Notes: generated by a model not told the origin, from the letters alone. A DNA stretch of 15,864 bases from UBA11222 sp030652895 (GCA_038318895.1 JBBQCS010000069.1:1-15864), one strand, 5' to 3'. Counted from the first letter of the stretch, positions 1 through 7,368 are shown. Numbers and translations are program-made.

Positions 1-1
1 C

Positions 2-193
2 GGCGATGCGGAAGTACTGCTGGACGATTCAGTCCGGCTGCACGATAAGGCAAAGGCCTGCGGCGTCGACAGCACGCTGGAAGTGTGGCCCAAAATGATC
101 CATGTCTGGCACGCCTTTCATCCAATGCTGGACGAAGGCAAACAGGGTATCGAGCGCGTCGGCGAATTTCTGCGCGGCAAATGGGGCATGTGA
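2..193 (+). CDS. alpha/beta hydrolase (HSL-type esterase), C-terminal end only
   Basis: The left edge of the window cuts this gene; the last 63 codons are visible, ending in TGA at 191-193. The peptide contains GDAEVLLDDS, the acidic-residue region of the catalytic triad, and MIHVWHAFHP, which carries the catalytic histidine of alpha/beta hydrolase fold-3 (hormone-sensitive lipase family) enzymes. It aligns without gaps to the C-terminus of the next gene at about 38 of 63 identical residues, so the two are tandem paralogues. The family hydrolyses carboxylic esters, usually of short acyl chains, in the cytoplasm. The nucleophile serine and oxyanion HGGG motif lie outside the window, so activity cannot be judged. 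Only 39 bp separate it from the next gene, so co-transcription is likely. Confidence 0.85.
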   Translation, partial: GDAEVLLDDSVRLHDKAKACGVDSTLEVWPKMIHVWHAFHPMLDEGKQGIERVGEFLRGKWGM

Positions 194-232
194 GAAATTG
201 TCCGTACTCAAACTTATAACAAAGGAAAAAAC

Positions 233-1126
233 ATGGCCGGGAATGAACTGAAAGCCGTCGTGGAAATGATCCGCGGTATCGTCGCCAACCCTAACGCCAC
301 GATCCAGGAACAGCGCGCGTCGTTCGAGAACTCGATGGGGATGATGCCGACGCCGCCCAACACCAAGGTCACGCCGGTAAAGGTGGACGGCATACCCGCG
401 GAATGGGTGGAAAGCCCGTCTGCGCGCGCCGATCACGCCATCTTGTATCTGCATGGGGGTGGCTATGTGATCGGATCACCTGTTACGCACCGTTCGCTGG
501 CGGGCAAGTTGTCGGAAACCAGCAAGGCGCGGGTGCTGGTGATTGACTACCGCATGGCGCCGGAAAATCCGTTTCCCGCAGCTGTTGACGATGCGGTCAA
601 GGCCTATCGCTGGCTGCTGGCGCAGGGCGTCTCACCCGCAAAGCTGGCTATTTCCGGCGACAGCGCTGGCGGCGGCCTGACCCTTGCAACATTAGTGGCG
701 CTGCGTGACGCAAAGGTTGCGCTGCCGAAGGCTGTGGCGATGCTTAGTCCGTGGACGGATTTAACCGGCGACTCGCAAACCATGGTCAGCCGCGCCGAGA
801 AAGATCCGATGGTGCAGAAGCCCGGCCTGATGGCGATGGGAGCGCTCTACCTCAATGGCAAGGACGCAAAGACGCCGCTGGCGTCTCCGCTGTTTGCCGA
901 TTTGCGCGCACTACCGCCAATGCTCATCCAGGTGGGCGATCATGAAACCCTGCTGGACGACAGCCGCACGCTGGAAAAAAACGCCAAGGCGGCAGGTGTC
1001 GATGTAACGCTCGAAGTCTGGGACGAGATGATCCATGTCTGGCATCTGTTCCATCCAGTGCTGCCTGAAGGCGTGAAGGCGCTGGAACGCATTGGCGGTT
1101 ACCTTAACGAAAAATGGGCCGCATAA
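233..1126 (+). CDS. alpha/beta hydrolase, HSL-family carboxylesterase
   Basis: A complete 297-residue protein of normal length for the bacterial hormone-sensitive-lipase (fold-3) esterases. HGGG at residues 74-77 forms the oxyanion hole. GDSAGG at 142-147 holds the nucleophile Ser144. The acidic triad member lies in VGDHETLLDD (236-242; D236 or E238 is most likely), and MIHVW supplies His268. These are the hallmarks of the GDSAG subgroup. No signal peptide is visible, so it is probably cytosolic. The ATG at 233 follows an AAAGGA ribosome site at 221-226 with 6 nt spacing. It is the downstream copy of a tandem pair with the truncated gene at the left edge. The natural ester is unknown; the neighbouring transporter and catabolic genes suggest a degradation role, but that is inference. 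Confidence 0.93.
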   Translation: MAGNELKAVVEMIRGIVANPNATIQEQRASFENSMGMMPTPPNTKVTPVKVDGIPAEWVESPSARADHAILYLHGGGYVIGSPVTHRSLAGKLSETSKARVLVIDYRMAPENPFPAAVDDAVKAYRWLLAQGVSPAKLAISGDSAGGGLTLATLVALRDAKVALPKAVAMLSPWTDLTGDSQTMVSRAEKDPMVQKPGLMAMGALYLNGKDAKTPLASPLFADLRALPPMLIQVGDHETLLDDSRTLEKNAKAAGVDVTLEVWDEMIHVWHLFHPVLPEGVKALERIGGYLNEKWAA

Positions 1127-1148
1127 GCTATTTAGGCCCCAGGCAATA

Positions 1149-2348
1149 TCAAGCCCCCGGAGTTTGGGGGCTTGATGGCGTCAGGACGCCGCCCGTCCAA
1201 TGTCGGCGCAAGGACAGGGCAAAGATACAGCCTAGCGCACATAGCGCCGCCATACCAAGAAAGGCGAGGCTGCCGAACGCCGAATAGGCGAAGCCCGACG
1301 CATAGGTGACGCCACCGATCACGATGCCGGTTGAAATTGCGGCATAAACACCCTGGGCTGTTACCGCCAAATGCGCAGGCGCCGCACGGGTGATAAAATG
1401 CATCGCCGCCAGATGGGTTGCACCGTAGGTAAATGCATGCATGCATTGCAACGGAATAAGTAGCGCTACACCCGGATTAAAGGCCGTCAGGGTCCAGCGC
1501 ACCACACCAGCAAACCCGCCCAGCGCCAGCAGTGTTGCCGGTCCAAAGCGCGCAATTACGCGGCCCGAAAATGCAAACAGAACAATTTCCGCAACCACCC
1601 CCAGCGCCCATAGTGCGCCAATCACGGTGCTGCTGATCCCGAGACGCTGCCAGTTCAGAGTGCCAAATGTGTAGTAAACCGCATGCGCTGCCTGGATAAG
1701 CGAACCGGCCGCGACAAATAACAGAAACCGCCGATCATGGCACAGCAGCAGCGCCTCACGCCAGCCGGGCCGTTGCCGTGGCACATCTGCCGTGGGCGTA
1801 TCTTCGCGTGGCAACAGCCATGCTGCCGCCACTGTGAAGACGCATCCCGCCAGCACCATTGGCAAAATCATCCCGGTTCCGGTACGCGCAAGCACAAACC
1901 CGCCAGCCATGCTGGCGGCTATGAAGCTGATCGACCCCCACAGGCGGACACGGCCATAATCCGCACGCCCCTGTGTCGACTGAACAAGCGTCAAGGTATC
2001 GATCAACGGCATAATCGTGGGGATCAGGGTGCTGGTCAGCAGCGTAACCAGAAATATGGCCGCAAAGGAGCGGGCAAAGGAAAACAGAAAAAAACTTAAC
2101 CCGAGTAAAACCGAAAACAGCATAATTTGCGTGCGCCTCCGCCCCACCCGGTCAGATGCGAATGCGATCAGCGGCCCCGTAAAGACCCGGACAAACATGG
2201 CGGAGCCCGTAAGCAAACCGATGTCCCCCGCGCTTAACCCCTGTGCGGTTAACCACACAGGCCAAAATGGTATATGCACACCCGCGACGGTGAAGATCGC
2301 GAAGTAATAAAATCCCAGCCGGAAAGGAGAGCCAAAATTTAGTCGCAT
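1149..2348 (-). CDS. MFS transporter, MFS_1-like (HcaT-type) family
   Basis: A 399-residue inner-membrane protein with about 12 hydrophobic segments, the standard size for a major facilitator. The N-terminus has the FWPVWLxxxGLSxxxIGxL pattern (about 28-46) seen in the MFS_1-like/HcaT (phenylpropionate permease) group. The TM2-TM3 loop carries the MFS motif A, seen as SDRVGRRR near 65-72. HcaT-type members are proton symporters for aromatic acids or related small molecules; the substrate here is not readable. The start lies 12 bp after the stop of the deleted LLM gene, so the pair is probably one transcript. There is no obvious Shine-Dalgarno site, so translation may be coupled to the upstream frame. 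The gene ends convergently, 22 bp from the hydrolase. Confidence 0.88.
   Translation of the reverse strand: MRLNFGSPFRLGFYYFAIFTVAGVHIPFWPVWLTAQGLSAGDIGLLTGSAMFVRVFTGPLIAFASDRVGRRRTQIMLFSVLLGLSFFLFSFARSFAAIFLVTLLTSTLIPTIMPLIDTLTLVQSTQGRADYGRVRLWGSISFIAASMAGGFVLARTGTGMILPMVLAGCVFTVAAAWLLPREDTPTADVPRQRPGWREALLLCHDRRFLLFVAAGSLIQAAHAVYYTFGTLNWQRLGISSTVIGALWALGVVAEIVLFAFSGRVIARFGPATLLALGGFAGVVRWTLTAFNPGVALLIPLQCMHAFTYGATHLAAMHFITRAAPAHLAVTAQGVYAAISTGIVIGGVTYASGFAYSAFGSLAFLGMAALCALGCIFALSLRRHWTGGVLTPSSPQTPGA
1150..1174. terminator. stem-loop between convergent genes, possible terminator
   Basis: CAAGCCCCC at 1150-1158 and GGGGGCTTG at 1166-1174 form a perfect 9-bp stem with a 7-nt loop, placed where the hydrolase and MFS genes converge. 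The stem lies inside the last codons of the MFS gene. Neither strand has a clear T-tract after it, so it is a weak candidate for an intrinsic terminator and may act with Rho or only protect mRNA ends. Confidence 0.35.
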
Positions 2349-2360
2349 CAGGGACGCATA

Positions 2361-2804
2361 TTATTCTGCAAAACGCGGCATCACTTTGGTTGCGTATAAT
2401 TCCAGCGACTTCATTAATTTGGCGTGCGGAATCAGGCCATTATAGGCCCAGGCAAACAGCCAGCGTGCGGGAAGCCGTTTTAACAGCGCCTCCATCTGGC
2501 GCCAGACCGTATCGACACTGCCCACCAGCGCATAGCCCATATTCATGAAGTCACCCTGGGCCAGCGTATTCTCGCCGGTATCCGGATCCAGCATGACCGG
2601 GTTGTTTGAAACCTCAAAGCCTTCCACATGGAAATGGTGCTCAGTAAAGCTGATGGAATCATAGCCCGCATCATCGGCCAGTTTCGCCTGCTCGCTCAGC
2701 TCACACAACATCTGCTGATAAAGCTTGGGCCGGAGCCCCTCCATGCCCTGCTCCATTTCGGATTTACTGCCCACGGATGGCAGATAAAACAGCGATGTTT
2801 TCAT
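2361..2804 (-). pseudogene. LLM-class flavin-dependent oxidoreductase, internally deleted remnant
   Basis: The 147-residue frame joins both ends of a luciferase-like monooxygenase. Residues 1-73 resemble the LLM N-terminus: AxxxGYDSISFTEHHF is the typical first barrel region. Residues about 76-147 (PDTGEN, LVGSVDTVWRQMEALL, FAWAYNGLIPH) resemble the extreme C-terminus. LLM enzymes of this type are usually about 350-400 residues, so some 200-250 residues of the TIM barrel, including most of the FMN and substrate pocket, are missing. The frame is kept across the junction near 2575-2590. The start at ATG 2804 (MKTSLFY) is preferred over an ATG at 2837 because protein similarity begins there and GAGAGCAGG lies upstream. 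A full-length enzyme would use reduced flavin and oxygen to oxidise an organic substrate. The remnant is most likely inactive; a working mini-protein is possible but unsupported. Confidence 0.75.
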
Positions 2805-2924
2805 ATGGCCTGCTCTCGATGAAAATAGCGTCGCCAAAGCCTACGATATGGCCGCATTATTGGGAAGCGTTGGCGTCTGATTCAAGTGATTGTATTTGGG
2901 CGCAGGGACCATTATCTTCGTAAC

Positions 2925-3374
2925 ATGCTGAAATTGAGGACATTGTTATTTCTGGCTGCGCTTATGCTGCCATTGCGTGCGCTGGCGGATGACGCCGCCA
3001 AAACGGGGACCCTGTACAAGGATCCGAACTGCGGCTGCTGTCAGGAGTATGCCAATTATCTGCGTCAGAATGGGTATGAGCTAAGCGTTGTTCCCACCGA
3101 AGATCTGGGCGGTTTGCGCCACGAACACCGCGTTCCGGAAGAGTTGGCGGGCTGCCACATGGCGGTGATAGACGGGTATGTGGTGGAGGGACATGTGCCC
3201 GTTGATATGATCAATCGGCTATTGGGCGAGCGTCCCGCCATCAAAGGGATCTCGTTACCCGGCATGCCCATGGGCTCACCTGGTATGTCCGGAAAAAAGA
3301 GCGAGCCGTTTACGGTGCTGGAAATTGCAGCAGAAAAATCAGACGACGCGCCGCGTGTCTATGGGGTGGAATAA
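2925..3374 (+). CDS. exported DUF411 family protein (putative metal-binding)
   Basis: Counted from ATG 2925 the protein has 149 residues. It begins with a Sec signal peptide (basic MLKLR, hydrophobic core, likely cleavage after ALA near residue 21), so the mature protein is periplasmic. The DUF411 signature is complete: NCGCC at 35-39, GCHMAVIDGYVVEGHVP at 76-92 and PGMPMGSPGM at 112-121. These conserved Cys, His and Met residues suggest copper or other soft-metal binding, and DUF411 genes often sit with copper-resistance genes. No such genes are nearby here. An alternative GTG start at 2886 would add 13 residues in front of the signal peptide and is less likely. It is divergent from the LLM/MFS pair across about 120 bp and is followed by a strong terminator. 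The biochemical function is not established for the family. Confidence 0.88.
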   Translation: MLKLRTLLFLAALMLPLRALADDAAKTGTLYKDPNCGCCQEYANYLRQNGYELSVVPTEDLGGLRHEHRVPEELAGCHMAVIDGYVVEGHVPVDMINRLLGERPAIKGISLPGMPMGSPGMSGKKSEPFTVLEIAAEKSDDAPRVYGVE

Positions 3375-3426
3375 AAGCGGTTTGACACTGTAATCGTCGG
3401 CCGCACAGCGTTATTGGTCCAGAATC

Positions 3427-3461
3427 AAAAAAACCCGCAAGCTTATTGCTTGCGGGTTTTT
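3427..3461. terminator. bidirectional Rho-independent terminator
   Basis: CCCGCAAGC (3434-3442) and GCTTGCGGG (3448-3456) form a perfect 9-bp stem with the loop TTATT. It is flanked by seven A residues on the left and five T residues on the right, which extend the pairing and give a U-tract on both strands. It lies between the convergent DUF411 gene and the amidohydrolase gene and should end transcription from both sides. Confidence 0.93.
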
Positions 3462-3482
3462 GCGTCAGACGCTTTGCCGGTT

Positions 3483-5174
3483 TCAGGCAGCACAACCGTT
3501 ACGAAGCAGTTTGCCAGGCAGATTTTTGGAGGCATCGGTAAAGGCGTCGACACCTTCCTGGCGCAACAGCACACCATTGACGATCACGGCATCAATTCCG
3601 TATGCGTCCGCCACCAGACGGTCCGCACCGGCGGGAAAATCATGCACGCGGCGCAGTTTGGTCGTGCCAACGGTTTCCGGGTCGAACACCACCACATCGG
3701 CGGGCACACCTGATTTCAGGGTGCCGCGATCCGTGATGCCAAACACTTCGGCGGGGCGCGACGTCAACATGCGCACCGCTTCCTCGATGGTGAGGGTGTT
3801 CTTCTCGCGCACCCAGTGGCCGAGCAGATAGGTCGAGAAGCACGCATCGCACAACTGGCTGGCATGCGCGCCCGCATCTGAAAGACCGAGCACGGTGTTC
3901 TTGTTCTTGAGAAGAATGGCGACCTCTTCTTCATTCGAGTTGGCGAGAGGAATGCGGAACCTTGTTTCCAGATTATCGGTCAGCGCCAGATCAAGGCTGA
4001 AATCCGCGAGATGCACGCCGCGTTCCTTGGCGACGTCCGCAAGACGCCGTTCCTCAAGCGAAGGATCGCTTGGGCAGTAGGTTATTGTCGCCATATTCCA
4101 GGCCGCACCCAGGCCGCCCTTGATGACTTCCCGGAACTGTTCGTGGAATTCCGGGCTGGCATAGATCTTTTTCTTGCCCTCCAGGTCGGCCTGCGAGACC
4201 GGTTTGAACGCCGGATGGCTTTCAAAGATGAAGGGCGCCTTGAGCTGCAACTCGAAGCATAGGGCGCGGCAGGTAACCTGCGGGTAGACTTTATTACCGG
4301 CCTCAATCAGTTCGTCCGAGCGCTTCAACTGTTCCATCGCCGTGCCAACACCCAGTCCGCCACCACCAATGCCAGACAAAAGTGCGGTCCAGCTGATCGG
4401 GCGTTTGGTTTCCTGATACAGGGTTTCAAACTGGTCAAACGCCAGTTCCGCGCCGACGGTCGCCTGAATCATCCCCTTACCCGCTTCGCCGAGCGCGCCA
4501 GCGAGCTGGCGGATTTCGTCAAAACTGGCGAGACGGCTGGGAACAGGACGGCCATCATAGCCCACATGGGTAAACGCCTTGGAGGTGGCGAAGCCGACCG
4601 CGCCCGCTTCAATTGCATCATATACGATTTTGCGCATCTGCGCGATTTCGTCCGGCGTCGCTTCTCGCTCGGTCGATTCCTCGCCCATCACATACAGCCG
4701 CACGGCCGTGTGGCCGACCAGCGCACCGACATTGATGGCAGTGCCGCGGCTTTCGATGGCGTCAAGATATTCCGGAAAGGTTTCAAACGGCCATTCTTTG
4801 CCAAGGCCCTCACGCAGGGCTGCGACGGTCATGCCTTCGACATTTTCCAGGGTGCGCATGATCAGGTCGCGGTGCGCCGGGCGGGTTGGCGCCACGCTGA
4901 AACCGCAATTGCCCATCACCACCGTGGTCACGCCATGCCAGGGCGAGATCGTCAGCATACGATCCCAGATTACCTGCGCATCATAATGCGTATGAATATC
5001 AACAAAGCCCGGACATACAACCTTGCCGTCCGCGTCAATGGTTTTGGCAGCGCTGCCCGGGACCTTGCCCATCGCGACAACCTTGCCGTCCTTGATCCCG
5101 ACATCGCCGTGATAGCCTTTGGAGCCAGTGCCATCGACGATCAGGCCTCCTGTAATTTTTATATCGTAATCCAT
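3483..5174 (-). CDS. D-aminoacylase-like amidohydrolase (amidohydrolase 3 family)
   Basis: A 563-residue cytosolic metal-dependent hydrolase. Family features are the N-terminal beta strand DIKITGGLIVDGTG, FVDIHTHYDAQ with the metal-binding HTH at 61-63, GNCGFS at 88-93 (C90 matches the metal-bridging cysteine of D-aminoacylases), LSDAGAH near 431-437 (D433, expected catalytic Asp) and the C-terminal GVPADVVVFDP. D-aminoacylases remove the acyl group from N-acyl-D-amino acids. Here the usual THxR and SHxK metal-histidine motifs between residues 200 and 270 are not visible, so the true substrate may differ. The start is set at ATG 5174 because AAGGAG stands 9 nt upstream; an ATG at 5201 lacks such a site. 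It lies 110 bp downstream of the other amidohydrolase gene and may be read with it or from its own promoter, near the repeat and palindrome at 5187-5250. Confidence 0.88.
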   Translation of the reverse strand: MDYDIKITGGLIVDGTGSKGYHGDVGIKDGKVVAMGKVPGSAAKTIDADGKVVCPGFVDIHTHYDAQVIWDRMLTISPWHGVTTVVMGNCGFSVAPTRPAHRDLIMRTLENVEGMTVAALREGLGKEWPFETFPEYLDAIESRGTAINVGALVGHTAVRLYVMGEESTEREATPDEIAQMRKIVYDAIEAGAVGFATSKAFTHVGYDGRPVPSRLASFDEIRQLAGALGEAGKGMIQATVGAELAFDQFETLYQETKRPISWTALLSGIGGGGLGVGTAMEQLKRSDELIEAGNKVYPQVTCRALCFELQLKAPFIFESHPAFKPVSQADLEGKKKIYASPEFHEQFREVIKGGLGAAWNMATITYCPSDPSLEERRLADVAKERGVHLADFSLDLALTDNLETRFRIPLANSNEEEVAILLKNKNTVLGLSDAGAHASQLCDACFSTYLLGHWVREKNTLTIEEAVRMLTSRPAEVFGITDRGTLKSGVPADVVVFDPETVGTTKLRRVHDFPAGADRLVADAYGIDAVIVNGVLLRQEGVDAFTDASKNLPGKLLRNGCAA

Positions 5175-5186
5175 GCGTTGCTCTCC

Positions 5187-5220
5187 TTCTTGAGGGGCCA
5201 AAATTCTTGAGAGGCCAAAA
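5187..5220. repeat. 17-bp imperfect tandem repeat at the start of the D-aminoacylase-like gene
   Basis: TTCTTGAGGGGCCAAAA (5187-5203) is followed directly by TTCTTGAGAGGCCAAAA (5204-5220); they differ at one base. On the minus strand the second unit abuts the Shine-Dalgarno sequence of the gene starting at 5174, so the repeat lies in its leader. It may be a small tandem duplication or a repeated operator. Confidence 0.85.
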
Positions 5221-5233
5221 CGAAACAGCCGAC

Positions 5234-5250
5234 GCAGGTGTCACACCCGC
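5234..5250. promoter_or_regulatory. 17-bp near-perfect palindrome, possible operator
   Basis: GCAGGTGTCACACCCGC has 8-bp arms around a single central base with one mismatched pair. It sits in the gap between the two amidohydrolase genes, about 60 bp upstream of the start at 5174. The size and symmetry fit a dimeric repressor site, but no matching regulator gene is in the window and no promoter boxes are clear. Confidence 0.3.
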
Positions 5251-5284
5251 GCCAGCTGAAAGATGGTATCAATCGCGGCGCGGT

Positions 5285-6400
5285 TTAGGCAGCGACGTCC
5301 AGTTTATACAGCTCGGACACATTGTTGTGGCAGATGTCATTGCGCTGCTCTTCGGTCAGGTGCTTGGAGTGCTCGTTCAGCACTTCCTGCGACCATGGCC
5401 AGGTGGCGTCGGAATGCGGGAAGTCATTAGCCCACATCAAACGCTTGGTGTTGACCATATCCGCCATCTGGAACGCCACCCAGTCATCCTGGAAGGTCAT
5501 ATAGATGTTTTCCTTGAAATACTCGGACGGCAGCTTTTTCAGCTCCTGCCCTTTCATCCAGAAACGGTGGCGCTTATAGGCATGATCCATACGGTACATG
5601 AAATGCGGAGCCCAGCCGGCGTCGGCTTCAACGCACACGATTTTCAGCTTCGGGTTACGTTCGAACACGCCGGAGAACACGAGCATGCCCATAATGTCCT
5701 GACAGCCACGGATAATGGCCTGGAAGCCATTGATGCGCGGGCCGCGCAAGTTGCCACCCAGTACGCCGCCGCTATCGCCAGCAGTCAGAATGTGGAACGA
5801 CAAAGGCAGTTCCAGATCAATAGCGGTCTGCCAGAACTTGTCATAATCCGGATGATCATAATCAAGCTCGGCCGGAATGCCGTTCATCATGACGCCGTCG
5901 AAGCCCTGCTTCTTGATTTCTTTCAGGTCTTCGATGCCTTCGGCAATGGAGCCCATGGAAATTTGCGCCAGCGGAATGATGCGCTTGCGATCTTCCGAAG
6001 CATATTCCAGCAGCCAGCGGTTATAGGCCTTCATGCAGGCGCGCTTGTAGACAAAGTCCTTGTGGTTGCAAAGCACCATGCCAACGCTGGGATAGATGAT
6101 TTCTGCGCCAACGCCGTCGCGTTCCTGATCGGCGATGCGATATTTCGAATTCCAGCCGCCCTTGTGAAGCGTTTCAAAACGCGCGCCGTCCATGCTCAGC
6201 TCTTCCGGGGCCTTGCCCGCGGCGGCAACCAGGGCCATCGGAATTGGGTTGGTCATGCCGTCGATCACGTAAATATCGCCGACACCTTCCATGAATTTAA
6301 TATGTGGCGCCGTCGCTTTGTATTTCTCTTCTATATAGTCGATATAGCAATTGGGCGGCTCGGTGATGTGGGAATCAGCCGAAATGGGTTTCTTGATCAT
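5285..6400 (-). CDS. amidohydrolase-2 family metal-dependent hydrolase
   Basis: A 371-residue TIM-barrel protein of the amidohydrolase_2 (PF04909-type) family, which includes decarboxylases and C-C or C-N hydrolases acting on carboxylated or aromatic-derived substrates. Visible motifs are ADSHITEP (D9, H11, E14), SFHILTAGDSGG with H203, VEADAGW near 258-264 and WANDFPHSDATWPWS with D326, matching the metal-binding histidines, the conserved Glu and the catalytic Asp regions of the family. There is no signal peptide. ATG 6400 is supported by AGAGGAG upstream. A terminator separates it from the MaoC gene above, so it probably has its own promoter; a TATAAG box occurs in the leader but I found no convincing -35 partner. 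Close homologues sit in catabolic clusters with LLM, CMD and MaoC genes, as here. The substrate is unknown. Confidence 0.9.
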   Translation of the reverse strand: MIKKPISADSHITEPPNCYIDYIEEKYKATAPHIKFMEGVGDIYVIDGMTNPIPMALVAAAGKAPEELSMDGARFETLHKGGWNSKYRIADQERDGVGAEIIYPSVGMVLCNHKDFVYKRACMKAYNRWLLEYASEDRKRIIPLAQISMGSIAEGIEDLKEIKKQGFDGVMMNGIPAELDYDHPDYDKFWQTAIDLELPLSFHILTAGDSGGVLGGNLRGPRINGFQAIIRGCQDIMGMLVFSGVFERNPKLKIVCVEADAGWAPHFMYRMDHAYKRHRFWMKGQELKKLPSEYFKENIYMTFQDDWVAFQMADMVNTKRLMWANDFPHSDATWPWSQEVLNEHSKHLTEEQRNDICHNNVSELYKLDVAA

Positions 6401-6452
6401 TGTGAACGCTCCTCTGTATTCGTTGTTAAATCTCTTATAACATATTTTTCTG

Positions 6453-6498
6453 AAAAAAGCCCTACTTGCAACTGATTTTTATCACCAGCAGGACTTTT
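6453..6498 (-). terminator. Rho-independent terminator after the CMD-MaoC genes
   Basis: Read on the minus strand, AAAAGTCCTGCT pairs with AGTAGGGCTTTT in a 12-bp stem that includes two G-U pairs. A smaller TGAT/ATCA hairpin closes the loop, and a run of six T residues follows directly (6458-6453). It begins 7 bp after the MaoC stop codon and should separate that transcript from the amidohydrolase gene downstream. Confidence 0.75.
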
Positions 6499-6505
6499 CG
6501 CAGAT

Positions 6506-7354
6506 TCAAGCCTTATACGTCACCTTGCCCTGAGATAGGACTATATTCCCTTTTTGAGTTTCGGCTTGAATAATGGCCTCGCCCGGCGCGGTTTTCCACA
6601 TTTTGGTGATAATTGTGTCGCCAAACTCCACCCGGTCGGCGAAACGCCCGGTCATGGAGGTGAATTTGGCGGGATCGCCGCCACAGAGCCCCTTGAGCGC
6701 CGCCCGGCCCACGAATCCATATGTGCACAGGCCGTGCATAAACGGGGCGTCAAAGCCGCCCAGCTTGGCGAATTCCGGATCGATATGGATCGGGTTCCAG
6801 TCGCCGGAAAGGCGATAGATCGCGCCCTGCTCCAGCAACGGCGTTTCCGAAACGGTCTCATCGGGCGCACGTTCCGGCGGGGCGTTCCTGCCTTCGGTGG
6901 ATGGGCCGCGCTCACCGCCAAAGCCACCCGCGCCGCGCACAAACAGACTGGCATAGGTGGTCAGCAGCACACCGTCTTTATCTTCCAGAGTGCTTTCGAT
7001 GCCCACCACTGCCGCCTTGCCCTTGTCCCAGACCTCTACGATTTTGCCATATACCTTGGCTTTGGCACGAGGCGGAATCGGGCGCTTCAGGGTGATCGCC
7101 TGTTCGCCGTGCAACAGCATTTCCAGCCGCAGATCGACATTCTCAATCGCCCCGGCCATGCCGCGCCCGCCGGGGATGACGGCAAAGGTCGGCAGCACCT
7201 TCGGCCCCTTGCCTTCGTAGACAAATTCAAGCTGGTCCACGGGCTTTGCGCCAACGCCGAGCGCATACAGGATCGCATCCTTATGGTCCCAGCTTACATC
7301 CACCGCTTCGAACACATGGCCCAGCAATTTACCATTCAGGGGCAGTTTACCCAT
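6506..7354 (-). CDS. MaoC-like (R)-specific enoyl-CoA hydratase, hydratase-2 type
   Basis: A 282-residue double-hotdog protein of the hydratase-2/MaoC family, which adds water to trans-2-enoyl-CoA to give (R)-3-hydroxyacyl-CoA. The C-terminal hotdog contains YRLSGDWNPIHIDPEFA (180-196), a full match to the hydratase-2 motif with catalytic D185 and H190, followed by FDAPFMHGLCTYGF. The N-terminal half is the usual degenerate hotdog that shapes the acyl pocket. The linker is rich in Gly, Arg and Pro (141-165). The start at ATG 7354 is chosen because AGGAGG is 8 nt upstream; the ATG at 7360 is only 2 nt from it, and the frame back to 7405 would overlap the upstream gene. The upstream stop lies 13 bp away, so translation is likely coupled to the CMD gene. 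It probably serves a beta-oxidation-like pathway. Confidence 0.92.
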   Translation of the reverse strand: MGKLPLNGKLLGHVFEAVDVSWDHKDAILYALGVGAKPVDQLEFVYEGKGPKVLPTFAVIPGGRGMAGAIENVDLRLEMLLHGEQAITLKRPIPPRAKAKVYGKIVEVWDKGKAAVVGIESTLEDKDGVLLTTYASLFVRGAGGFGGERGPSTEGRNAPPERAPDETVSETPLLEQGAIYRLSGDWNPIHIDPEFAKLGGFDAPFMHGLCTYGFVGRAALKGLCGGDPAKFTSMTGRFADRVEFGDTIITKMWKTAPGEAIIQAETQKGNIVLSQGKVTYKA

Positions 7355-7362
7355 ATCCATTA

Positions 7363-7368
7363 CCTCCT
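7363..7368 (-). promoter_or_regulatory. ribosome binding site deciding the MaoC start
   Basis: AGGAGG on the minus strand overlaps the stop codon of the upstream CMD-family gene and lies 8 nt before the ATG at 7354. Its position selects that start over the ATG at 7360 and indicates coupled translation. Confidence 0.75.

Noticed and set aside
465..477. GTGATCGGATCAC palindrome
   Set aside because: It lies inside the hydrolase coding region just after the HGGG motif and encodes conserved residues, so it is best read as chance.
1434..1446. ATGCATGCATGCAT-like short repeat
   Set aside because: It falls inside the MFS gene, in frame with normal membrane sequence; too short and unsupported as an element.
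2805..2924. Promoters in the LLM/DUF411 divergent gap
   Set aside because: A divergent promoter region is expected here, but I could not find a -35/-10 pair with acceptable spacing on either strand.
5207..6475. Long open frame of 422 codons on the plus strand
   Set aside because: It lies fully opposite the amidohydrolase-2 gene, has no ribosome site or recognisable domain, and its residues (many His, Val, Phe, Gly) mirror the codon bias of the real gene.
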